64,000 nt of DNA, taken from positions 496,001-560,000 of the forward strand of contig NZ_CP147846.1 of the NCBI RefSeq assembly GCF_037327425.1. The letters are read 5' to 3'. Position 1 is the first letter of the stretch. The number at the start of each line of letters is the position of its first letter. Made by a program: the position numbers and the translations under genes. Below, one piece after another: positions 45,980 through 55,802 of this stretch. The stretch comes from Rhodococcus sovatensis. Lineage in GTDB: Bacteria > Actinomycetota > Actinomycetes > Mycobacteriales > Mycobacteriaceae. The notes below the pieces were generated by a model that was not told the DNA's origin, did no database searches, and worked only from the letters and a program-made list of their open reading frames with translations.

Positions 45980-46576
45980 GTGACTGAATCGACGAAACCT
46001 GACGACGCCGACGCAGCGAAGCCGGGTCGACCCCGAGACGCCACCATCGACGACAGGGTGCTCGGTGCCACTCGAGAGCTACTGGTCGAGCTCGGTTGGG
46101 ACGACCTGAGCGTGCGCGGGATTGCCGCGCGTGCGGGAGTAGGCCGCAGCACGATCGACCGTCGATGGTCCTCGAAAGCTGAACTGGTGCTCCACGCAAT
46201 TCTCGGTGCCACCCCTGATCTCGGCCCCTTCGAGGGCGCCGATACGGATGGGTGGGTGCGATGGGTTGCGTCGGGAAGTCGCGAGATCTTCGCAATGCCC
46301 GAGGTTCGCGCGGCCGTTCCGGGGTTGCTCAACACGTTCATTCGCAACGAAGGCCTACGGAGTCAACTGTGGCAGAGCTTCAGTGGCCCGCCGGCCGAAC
46401 TGTTCTCGGCAGGGACATCTCGAGACCCAGCAGACGCCGAGCTCGATGCGCGCGCACTGATCGCACTGGCGGCCGGTGCTTCGCTCTTCCTCAGTGTTGT
46501 TGCAACAGAAGATGATACGGATGAGGTGCACCGGAGAATCGGTGAGATGCTACTGAGGTCGGTCGACGACGCCTGA
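45980..46576 (+). CDS. TetR-family regulator, divergent from the cholesterol-oxidase operon
   Basis: A 198-residue TetR protein. The HTH at about 30-75 reads LLVELGWDDLSVRGIAARAG, then GRSTIDRRWSSKAELVLHAI; 'STIDRRW' fits the TetR branch with the STIYRRW motif. GTG at 45980 starts 66 bp from the divergent oxidase start, so both promoters share this short gap and mutual control is likely. The ligand may be a steroid or fatty acid (inference). Confidence 0.85.
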   Translation: MTESTKPDDADAAKPGRPRDATIDDRVLGATRELLVELGWDDLSVRGIAARAGVGRSTIDRRWSSKAELVLHAILGATPDLGPFEGADTDGWVRWVASGSREIFAMPEVRAAVPGLLNTFIRNEGLRSQLWQSFSGPPAELFSAGTSRDPADAELDARALIALAAGASLFLSVVATEDDTDEVHRRIGEMLLRSVDDA

Positions 46577-46597
46577 AGCGAAAGCTGTGGCGGCATA

Positions 46598-46611
46598 ATG
46601 ACATTTGTCAT
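46598..46611. promoter_or_regulatory. Perfect palindrome ATGACATTTGTCAT
   Basis: A 14-bp perfect inverted repeat 21 bp after the TetR stop and 122 bp before the DUF3159 gene. It has the form of a TetR/MarR-type operator. No known regulator is assigned. Confidence 0.45.
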
Positions 46612-46733
46612 GGCCGATCGGTGACGGTGTAACAGCAACCGGTGTTCGTATGCACTGTTTTCGGACGTCCACCTCGACGACTCTGGCAGTTGTGAGAAAG
46701 CAACCCAGCGGAGGACCAACCGAGGAGGACGTG

Positions 46734-47366
46734 ATGACGACGTCGGTACAGGAAGATGCGAAGGACATCGACGCTACGCAGGTGCTGCTGAACAATATGG
46801 GCGGTACGAGCGGGATGATCTACACCGCGATACCGGTGGTCGCGTTCGTGATCGGCAACGCGCTCGCTGCACTGCCCGCTGCCATCGGCGTGGCCGTCGT
46901 TGTCGCCCTCGTGCTCACCGCTTTCAGAGTCAAGCGTGGTGAGCCGATCGCGCAGGCCAGCGGCGGCCTCGTCGGGGTCATCGCGGCCGGTGGTGTCGCG
47001 GCATGGACCGGTAGTGCCGGAGGCTACTTCCTCATCGGTATCTGGACCAGCCTGGTATGCGCGTTGGCCGTGTTCGTGTCGCTGCTCGTGCGACGACCCC
47101 TTACTGGGCTGCTCTGGAACGTGCTGCACCGCAACAAGTACGACTGGCGGGCTGACCCGTCGGTGCTCCGTGCCCATGATCTGGCGACTCTGGCGTTCAC
47201 GGTGTTGTTCGCGGCGCGCTACATCGTGCAGGACTGGCTGTACGACGCCGACGCTACGGGCTGGCTTGCTTTCGCGAAGATCGCGATGGGCACTCCGATG
47301 TTCGCGCTCGCTGTCCTCGTGACCGTGTGGGCATTTCGCCGCTCCAACAAGCAGTTCGTCAGCTGA
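46734..47366 (+). CDS. DUF3159 membrane protein
   Basis: A 210-residue integral membrane protein with five to six hydrophobic segments (for example IYTAIPVVAFVIGNALAAL, AAIGVAVVVALVLTAFRVKR, GYFLIGIWTSLVCALAVFVS). The RGEPIAQASGGLVGV and LHRNKYDWRADP patterns are typical of DUF3159. GAGGAGG lies before the ATG at 46734; a GTG at 46731 is closer to that site. The function is unknown. It precedes the exopeptidase cluster by 70 bp and may be co-transcribed. Confidence 0.83.
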   Translation: MTTSVQEDAKDIDATQVLLNNMGGTSGMIYTAIPVVAFVIGNALAALPAAIGVAVVVALVLTAFRVKRGEPIAQASGGLVGVIAAGGVAAWTGSAGGYFLIGIWTSLVCALAVFVSLLVRRPLTGLLWNVLHRNKYDWRADPSVLRAHDLATLAFTVLFAARYIVQDWLYDADATGWLAFAKIAMGTPMFALAVLVTVWAFRRSNKQFVS

Positions 47367-47436
47367 AATCGATTGCCCGTGATGCGTCGAATCTCGCGGA
47401 ACCTGAAGACATCCAACTGATCGGAGTTGATCGACA

Positions 47437-48990
47437 ATGCCCAGATACACGTCCAGACCAGTAGCGATCGCCGCCTCGGTGTCGATTTCGCTCCTGGTGC
47501 TCGGTGGGTGCAGTCAGCCGCAGACCCAGCCCGAACCACAGCCCGACCTACAGAGCTTCTACAAGCAGGAGGTGGCTTTCGAGCCGTGCGAGGGGTACGG
47601 CACGACGTCAGCCGACGAAGACGCGTTCGCGAGCGACCCGGCGTTCCGATGCGCCCGGGTGGAGGTCCCACTGAACTACGACGACCCCTCCGGCCGGACG
47701 GCGCACATCGCGCTCTTGAAAGTGCCGGCCACAGGGGACAGGATCGGCTCTCTGCTGATGAACCCCGGGGGACCCGGTGGCCCGGGAATGAGCATGGCCG
47801 CAGCGGGAGCCACGACACTCGCGGACAGTTCGCTCACCGAAAGATTCGATCTTGTCGGGTTCGACCCTCGCGGGGTCGGTGCGTCCACACCTGCGATCGA
47901 TTGCTTCACAGACCAGCAGAACGAAGCAGGAGACACCTACACGACGGTGGTCGCCGGGTCGAGAACGTTGTCCGAGGACGGTTCTCGTCGATTGGTCGAA
48001 CAATGCGCAGATCGGTCGGGTGGCCGCGACGTACTCGCGCACGTCGGAACCCGTGATGCTGCACGAGACTTGGACGTGCTTCGCGCAGTGCTCGGCGATG
48101 ACAAGCTGAGCTACCTCGGCCAGAGCTACGGAACCCGACTCGGGGCGGTGTACGCCGAGATGTTCCCAGAGAACGTGCGGGCTATGGTTCTCGACGGGGC
48201 CATCGATCCACGGCAGCGCACCTTCGACCGAAGAATCGATCAGTTCACCGGCTTTCAACGATCGTTCGACGAGATGGCGACGGCCTGCGCGGTGACGCCC
48301 GACTGCCCGCTCGGGACCGACCCTGGCGAAGCTGTGGAGAACTTCCAGGACATCGTCAGACCCCTCATCGACGACCCCATCGTCACCGCGGACGGCAGAG
48401 TATTGGACTTCGACGCTGCCTACGGGGCGGTGACCGCGGGCCTCTACGACTCGACGGTATGGCCGGTCATCACAGCCGGGATCGCGGAAGTTCAGGCCGG
48501 ACAGGCCGACACGATGCTGAAGATCCTCGATGTCTTCGGTGGGCGCGACGCCGACGGCACCTATCCGAACTTCCCCGAGGCGCTGTACGCCATCAATTGC
48601 ATGGATGAAAACCGCAACACTCCGGAGCAGGAAGTCGAGCTCAAGCGCAGGATCCAGGAGATAGCACCGTTCACCGACGCGGGCCTCGGACCCGACGGCG
48701 CTCGAGATCCCTGCGAATTCTGGCCCGCACAGCCGACTCTCGATCTCCCGTACGCGACCGACATCGAGGGTCTGCCCGACACTCTGACCATCTCCATCAC
48801 CGGTGACCCGTCCACACCGTACGAAGGCGGCGTCAGTCTCGCGAACACCCTCGGTGGATCGCTGTTGACCGTCGATGGCGAACGGCACACCGTCGCGTTC
48901 GGGGGCACAAACCCCTGTGTCAACGGCATCGTCGCCGACTACCTCCTAGACCTGACATCACCACCAGCAGAAACCCGCTGCACCCTCTGA
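47437..48990 (+). CDS. TAP-like alpha/beta hydrolase lipoprotein (tripeptidyl-aminopeptidase type)
   Basis: A 517-residue exported hydrolase. The signal peptide ends in the lipobox LVLGGC. NPGGPGGPG forms the oxyanion region, GQSYGTRLG carries the Ser nucleophile, GDPSTPYEGG the Asp and GERHTVAFGG the His. The C-terminal TAP_C-type domain is present. It removes short peptides from N-termini or acts as an esterase outside the membrane. It is followed after 11 bp by the S9 peptidase gene and a second TAP-like gene, forming an apparent peptide-degrading operon. Confidence 0.88.
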   Translation: MPRYTSRPVAIAASVSISLLVLGGCSQPQTQPEPQPDLQSFYKQEVAFEPCEGYGTTSADEDAFASDPAFRCARVEVPLNYDDPSGRTAHIALLKVPATGDRIGSLLMNPGGPGGPGMSMAAAGATTLADSSLTERFDLVGFDPRGVGASTPAIDCFTDQQNEAGDTYTTVVAGSRTLSEDGSRRLVEQCADRSGGRDVLAHVGTRDAARDLDVLRAVLGDDKLSYLGQSYGTRLGAVYAEMFPENVRAMVLDGAIDPRQRTFDRRIDQFTGFQRSFDEMATACAVTPDCPLGTDPGEAVENFQDIVRPLIDDPIVTADGRVLDFDAAYGAVTAGLYDSTVWPVITAGIAEVQAGQADTMLKILDVFGGRDADGTYPNFPEALYAINCMDENRNTPEQEVELKRRIQEIAPFTDAGLGPDGARDPCEFWPAQPTLDLPYATDIEGLPDTLTISITGDPSTPYEGGVSLANTLGGSLLTVDGERHTVAFGGTNPCVNGIVADYLLDLTSPPAETRCTL

Positions 48991-49001
48991 AAGGACCTGC
49001 A

Positions 49002-50894
49002 ATGACTGCACCCGAACTGATCTCGATCGAAGACTTCTTCGGCCCACCCGTCCGAACCGGCGCCGCGATCTCGCCGGATGGCACCAAGATCGCCTTCCTC
49101 GCGCCGTGGAAGAACCGCCTCAACGTATGGACGCAGGACATCGCACCGGACCTCTCCACCGACACCGATGCCCGATGTGTCACCGCCGACGAGACCCGCA
49201 GCGTCATGGACTTCCTGTGGACCGACGACCCCCGTTGGATGCTGTATCTGCAGGACTCGGGTGGTGACGAGAACCATCACGTCTATCGCGTCGACCTCGA
49301 CGACCCCGAATCAACCGCCGTCGATCTGACACCGTTTCCTGGGGCTCGGGCGATCGGGCTCGAGTCCGTAAGCGGCCGCCCGGGCGTCTACACCGTACTG
49401 CTGAACGCGAGAAGCGCCGCCGAGTTCGACTTGTACGAGTTGGACGTGACGACGCGTGACCTCTCCATGATCGGACGGAGCCCGGGTAACGGTCAGAACC
49501 TGATGCGAGCCGCGGACGGTGAGATGTTGGTCTTTGCACTGACTTCCGAGGGCAACCTCGATATCTCCCGATTGGGGGAGTCGGGTCCCGCGAGATTGAT
49601 CAAGTCGTTCGCCGGCACCGACTATCCGATGGGAATCAACCCGACCCAGATCACGCCGGATGGAACCGGGCTGTGGATGGGATCGACCCGCGGACGCGAC
49701 CTGACGTACCTGGTGCGCGTCGACCTGGCCACCGGCGAGGAGTCCCTCGTCGACTCCCACCCGACGCTCGAGCTCGACGCCGCGCGGCGTGCCGTCGCAC
49801 AGACGTCGTCGCCGTTGATCTGTGACAGTGCAACCGGCGAACTGCTCGGAGTTCGGTATCTAGGTGAACGGCAGGTGATCCACGCGGTGGACCCGCACTT
49901 CGCCGAGGTCGTGAAGAACCTCGAACAGCTCTCGGACGGTGACATCGGCGAGCTGACTTCCGACAAGAGCGGTGAGAGGTGGACCGTCAGTTTCGTGCAC
50001 GACCGCGACCCGTCCGTCACCTACGTCTACGACCACACCACCGGAGCGAGCCGGCAGCTGTTTCGGCCGTTCCCGCACCTGGACCCCGGCGCGATGGCGC
50101 CGATGACACCGGTAACGATCTCCGCACGTGACGGACTGGACCTGCCGTCCTATTTGACGCTGCCGCTGGGTGTCGAACCAGAACGGTTGCCGATGGTGCT
50201 GTTGGTGCACGGCGGCCCGTGGTACCGAGACTCGTGGACCTTCAGCTCGATCGTCCAGATGCTCGCGAACCGGGGTTACGCGGTGCTGCAGGTGAACTTC
50301 CGCGGATCGACAGGCTACGGGAAAGCCCACACCAACGCCGCGGTAGGCGAGTTCGCCGGCAAGATGCACGACGACCTGATCGACGCCGTGGACTGGTCGG
50401 TCGCACAGGGATACGCGGACCGCGAACGCGTCGCCATCATGGGCGGTTCCTACGGTGGGTATTCGGCGCTCGTCGGTGCCACCTTCACGCCCGACGTCTT
50501 CGCGGCAGCGATCGACGCCGTCGGGATCTCCGACCTTGCGAACTTCATGCGAACACAACCCGCATTCGTTCGAGCCGGCCTTGTCAACAACTGGTATCGC
50601 TACGTCGGCGACCCTAGCGTCCCTGAGCAGGAAGCCGACATGCTCGCACGCTCACCGATCTCCAGGCTCGACGCAGTCAGGGCGCCCTTGCTGATTGCAC
50701 AGGGAGCCAACGACGCACGCGTCACCCGAGCCGAATCCGACAACGTCGTCGACACACTCCGATCGCGGGGCGTTGACGTCGATTACCTCGTCTTCGACGA
50801 CGAAGGACACGGATTCGTCAACCCCGAGAACAACATCACCTTCTACAAGGAAGTCGAACGCTTCCTCGCCGAACACCTCGGCGGACGCGAATGA
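49002..50894 (+). CDS. S9-family prolyl oligopeptidase
   Basis: A 630-residue cytosolic-looking peptidase. An N-terminal beta-propeller (about 1-360; repeated ISPDGTKIAF, QITPDGTGLWMGS and similar blades) filters substrates. The C-terminal hydrolase has MGGSYGGYSALVGA (Ser), AQGANDARV (Asp) and DEGHGFVNPENN (His). It cleaves short peptides, often after proline or as an acylaminoacyl peptidase. AAAGGA precedes the ATG. It overlaps the next gene by ATGA. Confidence 0.92.
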   Translation: MTAPELISIEDFFGPPVRTGAAISPDGTKIAFLAPWKNRLNVWTQDIAPDLSTDTDARCVTADETRSVMDFLWTDDPRWMLYLQDSGGDENHHVYRVDLDDPESTAVDLTPFPGARAIGLESVSGRPGVYTVLLNARSAAEFDLYELDVTTRDLSMIGRSPGNGQNLMRAADGEMLVFALTSEGNLDISRLGESGPARLIKSFAGTDYPMGINPTQITPDGTGLWMGSTRGRDLTYLVRVDLATGEESLVDSHPTLELDAARRAVAQTSSPLICDSATGELLGVRYLGERQVIHAVDPHFAEVVKNLEQLSDGDIGELTSDKSGERWTVSFVHDRDPSVTYVYDHTTGASRQLFRPFPHLDPGAMAPMTPVTISARDGLDLPSYLTLPLGVEPERLPMVLLVHGGPWYRDSWTFSSIVQMLANRGYAVLQVNFRGSTGYGKAHTNAAVGEFAGKMHDDLIDAVDWSVAQGYADRERVAIMGGSYGGYSALVGATFTPDVFAAAIDAVGISDLANFMRTQPAFVRAGLVNNWYRYVGDPSVPEQEADMLARSPISRLDAVRAPLLIAQGANDARVTRAESDNVVDTLRSRGVDVDYLVFDDEGHGFVNPENNITFYKEVERFLAEHLGGRE

Positions 50895-52197
50895 ACCGCC
50901 AAGCCGCAGCGACGACCGTCGCGATAGCCGCGACAGCCCTGATTCTGGCCGGCTGCTCACCACCATCGGCGTCCACGAACCAGCAGACCGGTTCCGTTGC
51001 ACTGCAACCGGATGTCGCGGCGAACCTGCTCTGGGCTGCCTGCCCCGACGGCGTGGAGAAGCCCGAAGACGGCCCACCCCAACTACTCTGCGCGGCCGTG
51101 CCCGTGCCATTGGACTACAACGACCCCGACGGGACCCAGATCGACATCACGATCTCCCGACTCCCCTCACTGAATCCGGAGCAGCGGCGCGGAGTGCTGC
51201 TCCTCAACCCTGGCGGCCCGGGAGGGACCGGGCTCGACCAACCCAACTTCCTCGTCGATCGAGGAATCCCGCAGGCCGTCCTCGACAGCTACGACCTGAT
51301 CGGCATGGATGTCCGCGGAGTCGGACATTCGGCGCCCATCAGCTGCGGCTTCACCGACGATCTGCATTACTACGGCGCAGTCCCGCCGTACGCATACGAC
51401 GGCTCGGCATTCGACGAGCAGGTCAAAACAGCGCAGGAAGTCGCCGAACGGTGCGCGGCACAAGATCAGGACGGCCGGTTGGGCCAGGTGAGCACAGCCA
51501 ACATCGCCCGCGACCTCGATCGCATCCGGGCAGCGCTCGGTGAGGACACCGCCAGCTTCCTCGGTTATTCCTACGGCAGCGCACTCGGTGCCGCCTACGC
51601 ATCGATGTTCCCCGATACCACCGATCGAATCGTGCTCGACAGCAACATCGGCGACACCCACCTCGATCGCGACGGACTGCGCAGATATGCACGTGGAATG
51701 GAAGAGACATTTCCGGATTTCGCGCGATGGGCCGCCGAGCACCACGAGGAATACGGACTCGGTGAAACCGAGCAACAGGTTCGCGAAAGCTACTTCACCC
51801 TCGCTGAGAGCCTCGACGACACACCGGTCGACGGCGTCGACGGGCGCGCGTTCCGATTGTCAACGTTCGTCACGCTCTACAATCCGGCCTCGTACGACAC
51901 GGCTGCCCAGGGTTGGAGATCGTTCAAGCAGCAGCGTCGGTAGAGATCGACGACGACGGCCCGACAAACATTCTCATCGCACAGCACCAGCGTGACCCAG
52001 TCACCCCGCTGCGCGGAGGTGAATTGCTGAACGACAAATTCGGAGAGCGAGCGCGCCTGCTGACCGTCGACGGCAGCAGACACGGTGTCTACACCCTCGG
52101 CGTCAACCCCTGTGCATATCAGGTCATCACCGACTACCTCGTCGACGGGGCCATGCCCGAACACGACACTTCCTGCCCGACGCCGGGAACAGAATGA
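50891..52197 (+). pseudogene. Second TAP-like hydrolase, with internal deletion and frame change
   Basis: The first frame (to 51943) has a lipobox (LILAGC), NPGGPGGTG, and the nucleophile GYSYGSALG. Near 51912, after YDTAAQGWRSF, the protein continues only in another frame (ASVEIDDDGPTNILIAQHQR, DPVTPLRGG with the Asp, DGSRHGVYTLG with the His). Compared with the intact TAP-like protein upstream, about 70-80 residues are missing at that point, so a deletion rather than a point error broke it. Start ATG overlaps the S9 stop. Confidence 0.85.
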
Positions 52198-52297
52198 GCC
52201 TGGTCGGCCACTCGCACCCACCGGCGATCTTCCTCTACACACCCGCGCGGTACTCCGTCAGCGTCGGTCCATCCCCGTCCCGAGACCTTGTTGCATT

Positions 52298-52344
52298 ACA
52301 AATCACGCATTTTGTCTATATTTCTTACAAATCCTGTGTATTGT
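52298..52344. promoter_or_regulatory. Two tandem operator-like palindromes
   Basis: ACAAATC...TTTTGT (52298-52315) and ACAAATC...TATTGT (52327-52344): 18-bp half-palindromic units (ACAAA-N8-TTTGT type) repeated 29 bp apart, with 16 of 21 positions alike when flanks are included. They lie in an AT-rich promoter region directly before the ferredoxin-reductase gene. They are probably binding sites of one regulator. Confidence 0.55.
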
Positions 52345-52381
52345 CCACCTCGTAGTGATTTGACATGCGGAGGGAGTGGTG

Positions 52382-53659
52382 ATGACGACATCGGATGTCG
52401 AATCCAAGATGCAGGCGTTGGTCGAGCCGTGGCGCGAGCGCGACCTGCGTGCTTCGATGCCACGCTCCATTGTGATCGTCGGCGATGGTGCGGCCGGGTA
52501 CACAGCGGCCAAAGTTCTGCGGGCCGAGGGATTCGCCGGATCCATTTCGATGATCGGTAGCGACCGATCGGCAACCTATCGCCGACCGGCAGTGTCCAAG
52601 GAGCTCTTGGCAGGGACCAAGTCGGTGGAGCAAGTACTGCTTGGGGAGCCTGTCGTCGGTGTGGACGTTTACCACGGTGTCACCGCACTGTCGATCTCCG
52701 AAGACTCGGTCATCGTCGACGACGGCGATCCGATCTCCTACGACGCCTTGCTTCTCGCGACAGGTTCCCGCGCGCGGCAACTCGACGATCTCGGCTCCGG
52801 TTCGGTCTTCACTCTCCGCACGGCCGCGGACGTGGAACCGCTGCGCGAGGACTTCGCGCGCACCGGTTCGCTGCTGGTGATCGGCGGCGGGCTGATCGGG
52901 TGTGAAGCCGCCGCGACCGCTCGCACCCTCGGCGCCGAGGTCACTGTTCTGGAAGCCGCGAAAGCGCCACTGAATAGGATTGCCCCTGAATCGATCTCGC
53001 GCATGTACGTCGATATGCACGCTGACAACGGAATCACCATTCATACCGATGTTGCCGTTTCCCAAATCGAGAGGCGAGACGACGGCACCGCCCTTGTCAC
53101 GGCACAGGACGGTCGTGCCTGGTCTGCGGGAACGGTTCTGTTGGCGGTCGGGTCGGTGCCCAATACCGAGCTAGCCGTTGAATTCGGTCTCGCCACCCGT
53201 TCCGGGGTCTTGGTGGACGCGAACATGAGGACGTCGGCGCCGAACGTCTATGCAGCCGGTGACGTCGCCGAGGTTCCCAATCGCCTACTCGGCGGCACCT
53301 ACCGAAGCGAGCACTGGAACGGCGCTGTCGACCAGGCGACGAGGGCTGCACGCTCGATTCTCGGCGCGGAGGTCGGCGATCTCGATGTGCCGTGGGGTTG
53401 GTCCAATCAGCATGGGGTCAACCTGCAGTTCGCAGGGTGGACCACTGCGGACGACGACTACGTCCTGGTCCGCGGTTCCATCGAGGATCGGCGGTTCACT
53501 GCATGTGCAGTGCGCGGCGACATGCTCGTGGGAGCCATCGGGATCGGATTTCCCAAGGACATCAGACAGGTCCGCGCCATCATCGCCAACGGAAACCCCG
53601 TCGACAGGGATCAGCTGACCGCGGACTGGCTGGAACGACAGCTCACCGCTGTTGGGTGA
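52382..53659 (+). CDS. Ferredoxin reductase (FAD/NAD(P)-dependent, rhodocoxin-reductase type)
   Basis: A 425-residue pyridine-nucleotide disulfide-type flavoprotein. SIVIVGDGAAGYTAAKVLR binds FAD, YRRPAVSKELL is typical of P450/dioxygenase ferredoxin reductases, LLVIGGGLIGCEAAATAR binds NAD(P)H, and VYAAGDVAE is the second FAD motif. It passes electrons to a ferredoxin. No ferredoxin or P450 gene is adjacent; the nearest P450 is at the far left of the window. GGAGGG lies before the ATG at 52382. Confidence 0.9.
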   Translation: MTTSDVESKMQALVEPWRERDLRASMPRSIVIVGDGAAGYTAAKVLRAEGFAGSISMIGSDRSATYRRPAVSKELLAGTKSVEQVLLGEPVVGVDVYHGVTALSISEDSVIVDDGDPISYDALLLATGSRARQLDDLGSGSVFTLRTAADVEPLREDFARTGSLLVIGGGLIGCEAAATARTLGAEVTVLEAAKAPLNRIAPESISRMYVDMHADNGITIHTDVAVSQIERRDDGTALVTAQDGRAWSAGTVLLAVGSVPNTELAVEFGLATRSGVLVDANMRTSAPNVYAAGDVAEVPNRLLGGTYRSEHWNGAVDQATRAARSILGAEVGDLDVPWGWSNQHGVNLQFAGWTTADDDYVLVRGSIEDRRFTACAVRGDMLVGAIGIGFPKDIRQVRAIIANGNPVDRDQLTADWLERQLTAVG

Positions 53660-53797
53660 ACGTGCCTGCACTCCACGGTGCGACAACTTCGTGGACCGCG
53701 CCTCTCGTGGCGTTTCTCGCGGTGATGAACCCGTTGCCCGCGTGCGGGTGGATGGCGGGGTACGACCACCGTTCCTAAATCTTGCAGCCAGCCACGG

Positions 53798-54196
53798 TCA
53801 GAGGTCGTCGAGGGTGACGATGCCGTCCTGCAGGGCCCGGGCCACGAGGGCCGCTTTGGTTGGCGCCGGCCGGCCGACGCGGGTGTATTTGCCGCGGATC
53901 CGCGTCAGGTGAGTGTTGACCGTTCCCAGCGCAATATGGAGACGGGCCGCGACGTCGGTCTTGGAGTCACAGTCCAACCACACCTCGAGGACGGTGATTT
54001 CACGCTCGGTCAATCCGGGCTTGGCGTAGGTCGGGGCAGGAATACCCACGGGCGCTGCTCCTGTCGGTGTTCCTGGAGTACGCGCTGGCGCGACAGCGGA
54101 ACGTGGCCGGGGGCCGGCCGGGGGCCGCGGGGTGGGTGCACTGGCGGGCGGCAAGACTCTCGACTGTACGTGGGGTCGATGAGTGGTCAGCACCAT
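53798..54196 (-). CDS. LuxR-type HTH regulator with a Pro-rich N-terminus
   Basis: A 132-residue protein. The first about 65 residues are Pro/Ala-rich and disordered. The LuxR HTH spans about 67-125: KPGLTEREITVLEVWLDCDS, then TDVAARLHIALGTVNTHLTR, with the standard 'T.rE.eVL' start and 'tV..H...i..K' recognition helix. There is no receiver or sensor domain. GAGGAG precedes the ATG at 54196. It is divergent from the double-TetR gene with 304 bp between, where no gene is seen. Confidence 0.83.
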   Translation of the reverse strand: MVLTTHRPHVQSRVLPPASAPTPRPPAGPRPRSAVAPARTPGTPTGAAPVGIPAPTYAKPGLTEREITVLEVWLDCDSKTDVAARLHIALGTVNTHLTRIRGKYTRVGRPAPTKAALVARALQDGIVTLDDL

Positions 54197-54499
54197 CTGT
54201 GTCTCCTCGAGATATACACGCGTTCCAGTGCGGCGTTGTCGCAACCGCCGCTCCGGCAGGCGTGTCGACCCAGAACTGCCGTCCGTGACCGTTGTGCACA
54301 GCCTGATTCGCGGTTTGTTGAACTTGCGCAATTTGAACACGGCGGCGAAGGCACTGCAACACAAACAATTTCGAGGTAGAGATCGAAAATCGAGTATGTC
54401 CAACAGTGACCTTTAGTTTGAACTACAGTATGCCGGAAGACCTGTTCGGTTGGTATAGTTCGGCGTCCAATTCGGTTCGTTCAAGTCCCATAGAGGCGG

Positions 54500-55762
54500 T
54501 TGTCGTTGAACTTCAAGCCGACCCCCCGCGAGCAGTTCCTTCGGGCTGGTTTACGGCTTCTCGGCGAAGTCGATATGACCGATCTCGCGCGATCCCTGTC
54601 CATCTCTGCGGTCGTCGACGATGCCGGTCTGTCGCACCAGACCTTCCACAACGCCTACCCCGGTAATTCCCGCGGGGGCGGTTCGGGTGGCAAGGAAGCG
54701 TTCGTCGCAGACCTGCTGGACAACCTCACCGTCGACACGGGACTCGATGCAGCCGCCTACCCACAGACCGGATCGCGAGACGCGGCCAGTCCACTGTCTA
54801 GTTTGTTCGAAGATTTGACTTCCGGGTTGATGAGGCGTCGCCTCGTCGCAGTATTGCTTGCCGCTGACCACGACGGGGCCCGCAAAGCAGTCACTCCGGA
54901 ATTCGAACGCCTCGACGCAGACTTTCGGACCGTGGTGGGTCAGATGATCCAGTCCCAGGGAGGGTCGGTGCGGCAACCCCTGTCGCTCACCGCCCTGTCC
55001 ACGGTTCTCAGCGCTCTTCTCGACGGACTGGCACTTCGTGAAATGCTGACCCCAGGTTCGGTCTCTGCCAGAGATGTCGCTGCCGCGACAGAATCGATCC
55101 TGCGGTGGGCGATCGACCCACTGCACTCGGACCGGAACGCCGCTGCACCCGAACCGGTCGAACCGAACGCGGTCCCTGACACTCTCAGTCGCGATCTGGA
55201 GGCTGACGTCATCGCAGCGACGCAGTCGTTGTTCGTCGACAACGGGTACTTCCTGGTCACCCTGGCCGACATCGCCGCGGCGGCGCGCATCCGAGTCGAT
55301 GATCTCCGCCGTCTGTTTCCGAGCAAAGTCGACATCATCGTTGCAGCGTTGAAGCCGGAGTTCGATCGGGTTCTCCGTTTGCGCCGAGCCGATGAACGTC
55401 TGGGGGTAGAGTCTGCTATCGCGTTGCAGCGCACACTGATTGCGCTGGGGGAATTCGTGATCGAGAACAGGGCAATGAGCTCGGGAATGCTGTTGGCCCT
55501 GAGTTTCGAACAGTTCCAGCAACCGAGCACGGTCACCACTGTCCTGGAGAATTTGTATCTACCGTCTGCGGTCGTCCCGATTCTCGAACGTGGACGCGAA
55601 ACCGGGGTCTTCGGCGACGAGGCGCCGGTGGCCGAGGTTGCCGCCTTGCTCACCAACAATGTGCTCTTCCGGTGCTTGACGCGGCCGACCGAGACAGCTG
55701 TCGATGTCGTCGACGGGGTACTGCGTGTGTTGATGCCCGGTGTCGCGACGCGGGAACAATGA
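54500..55762 (+). CDS. Tandem TetR-type regulator (two HTH-ligand modules)
   Basis: A 420-residue protein made of two TetR-like halves. The first HTH is at about 8-55 (REQFLRAGLRLLGEVDMTDL, then ISAVVDDAGLSHQTFHNAYP). The second begins near 225 (AATQSLFVDNGYFLVTLADI, then AAAARIRVDDLRRLFPSKVD). Each is followed by a helical ligand domain. The single chain would be a built-in pseudo-dimer. The likely start is TTG at 54500 or 54506; the ribosome site is weak. It ends 40 bp before the large NTPase gene and may regulate it. Confidence 0.8.
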   Translation: MSLNFKPTPREQFLRAGLRLLGEVDMTDLARSLSISAVVDDAGLSHQTFHNAYPGNSRGGGSGGKEAFVADLLDNLTVDTGLDAAAYPQTGSRDAASPLSSLFEDLTSGLMRRRLVAVLLAADHDGARKAVTPEFERLDADFRTVVGQMIQSQGGSVRQPLSLTALSTVLSALLDGLALREMLTPGSVSARDVAAATESILRWAIDPLHSDRNAAAPEPVEPNAVPDTLSRDLEADVIAATQSLFVDNGYFLVTLADIAAAARIRVDDLRRLFPSKVDIIVAALKPEFDRVLRLRRADERLGVESAIALQRTLIALGEFVIENRAMSSGMLLALSFEQFQQPSTVTTVLENLYLPSAVVPILERGRETGVFGDEAPVAEVAALLTNNVLFRCLTRPTETAVDVVDGVLRVLMPGVATREQ

Positions 55763-55802
55763 CGCTGCAGCGATACCGCAGCCACATCCGCGGTGCGGTT
55801 GG

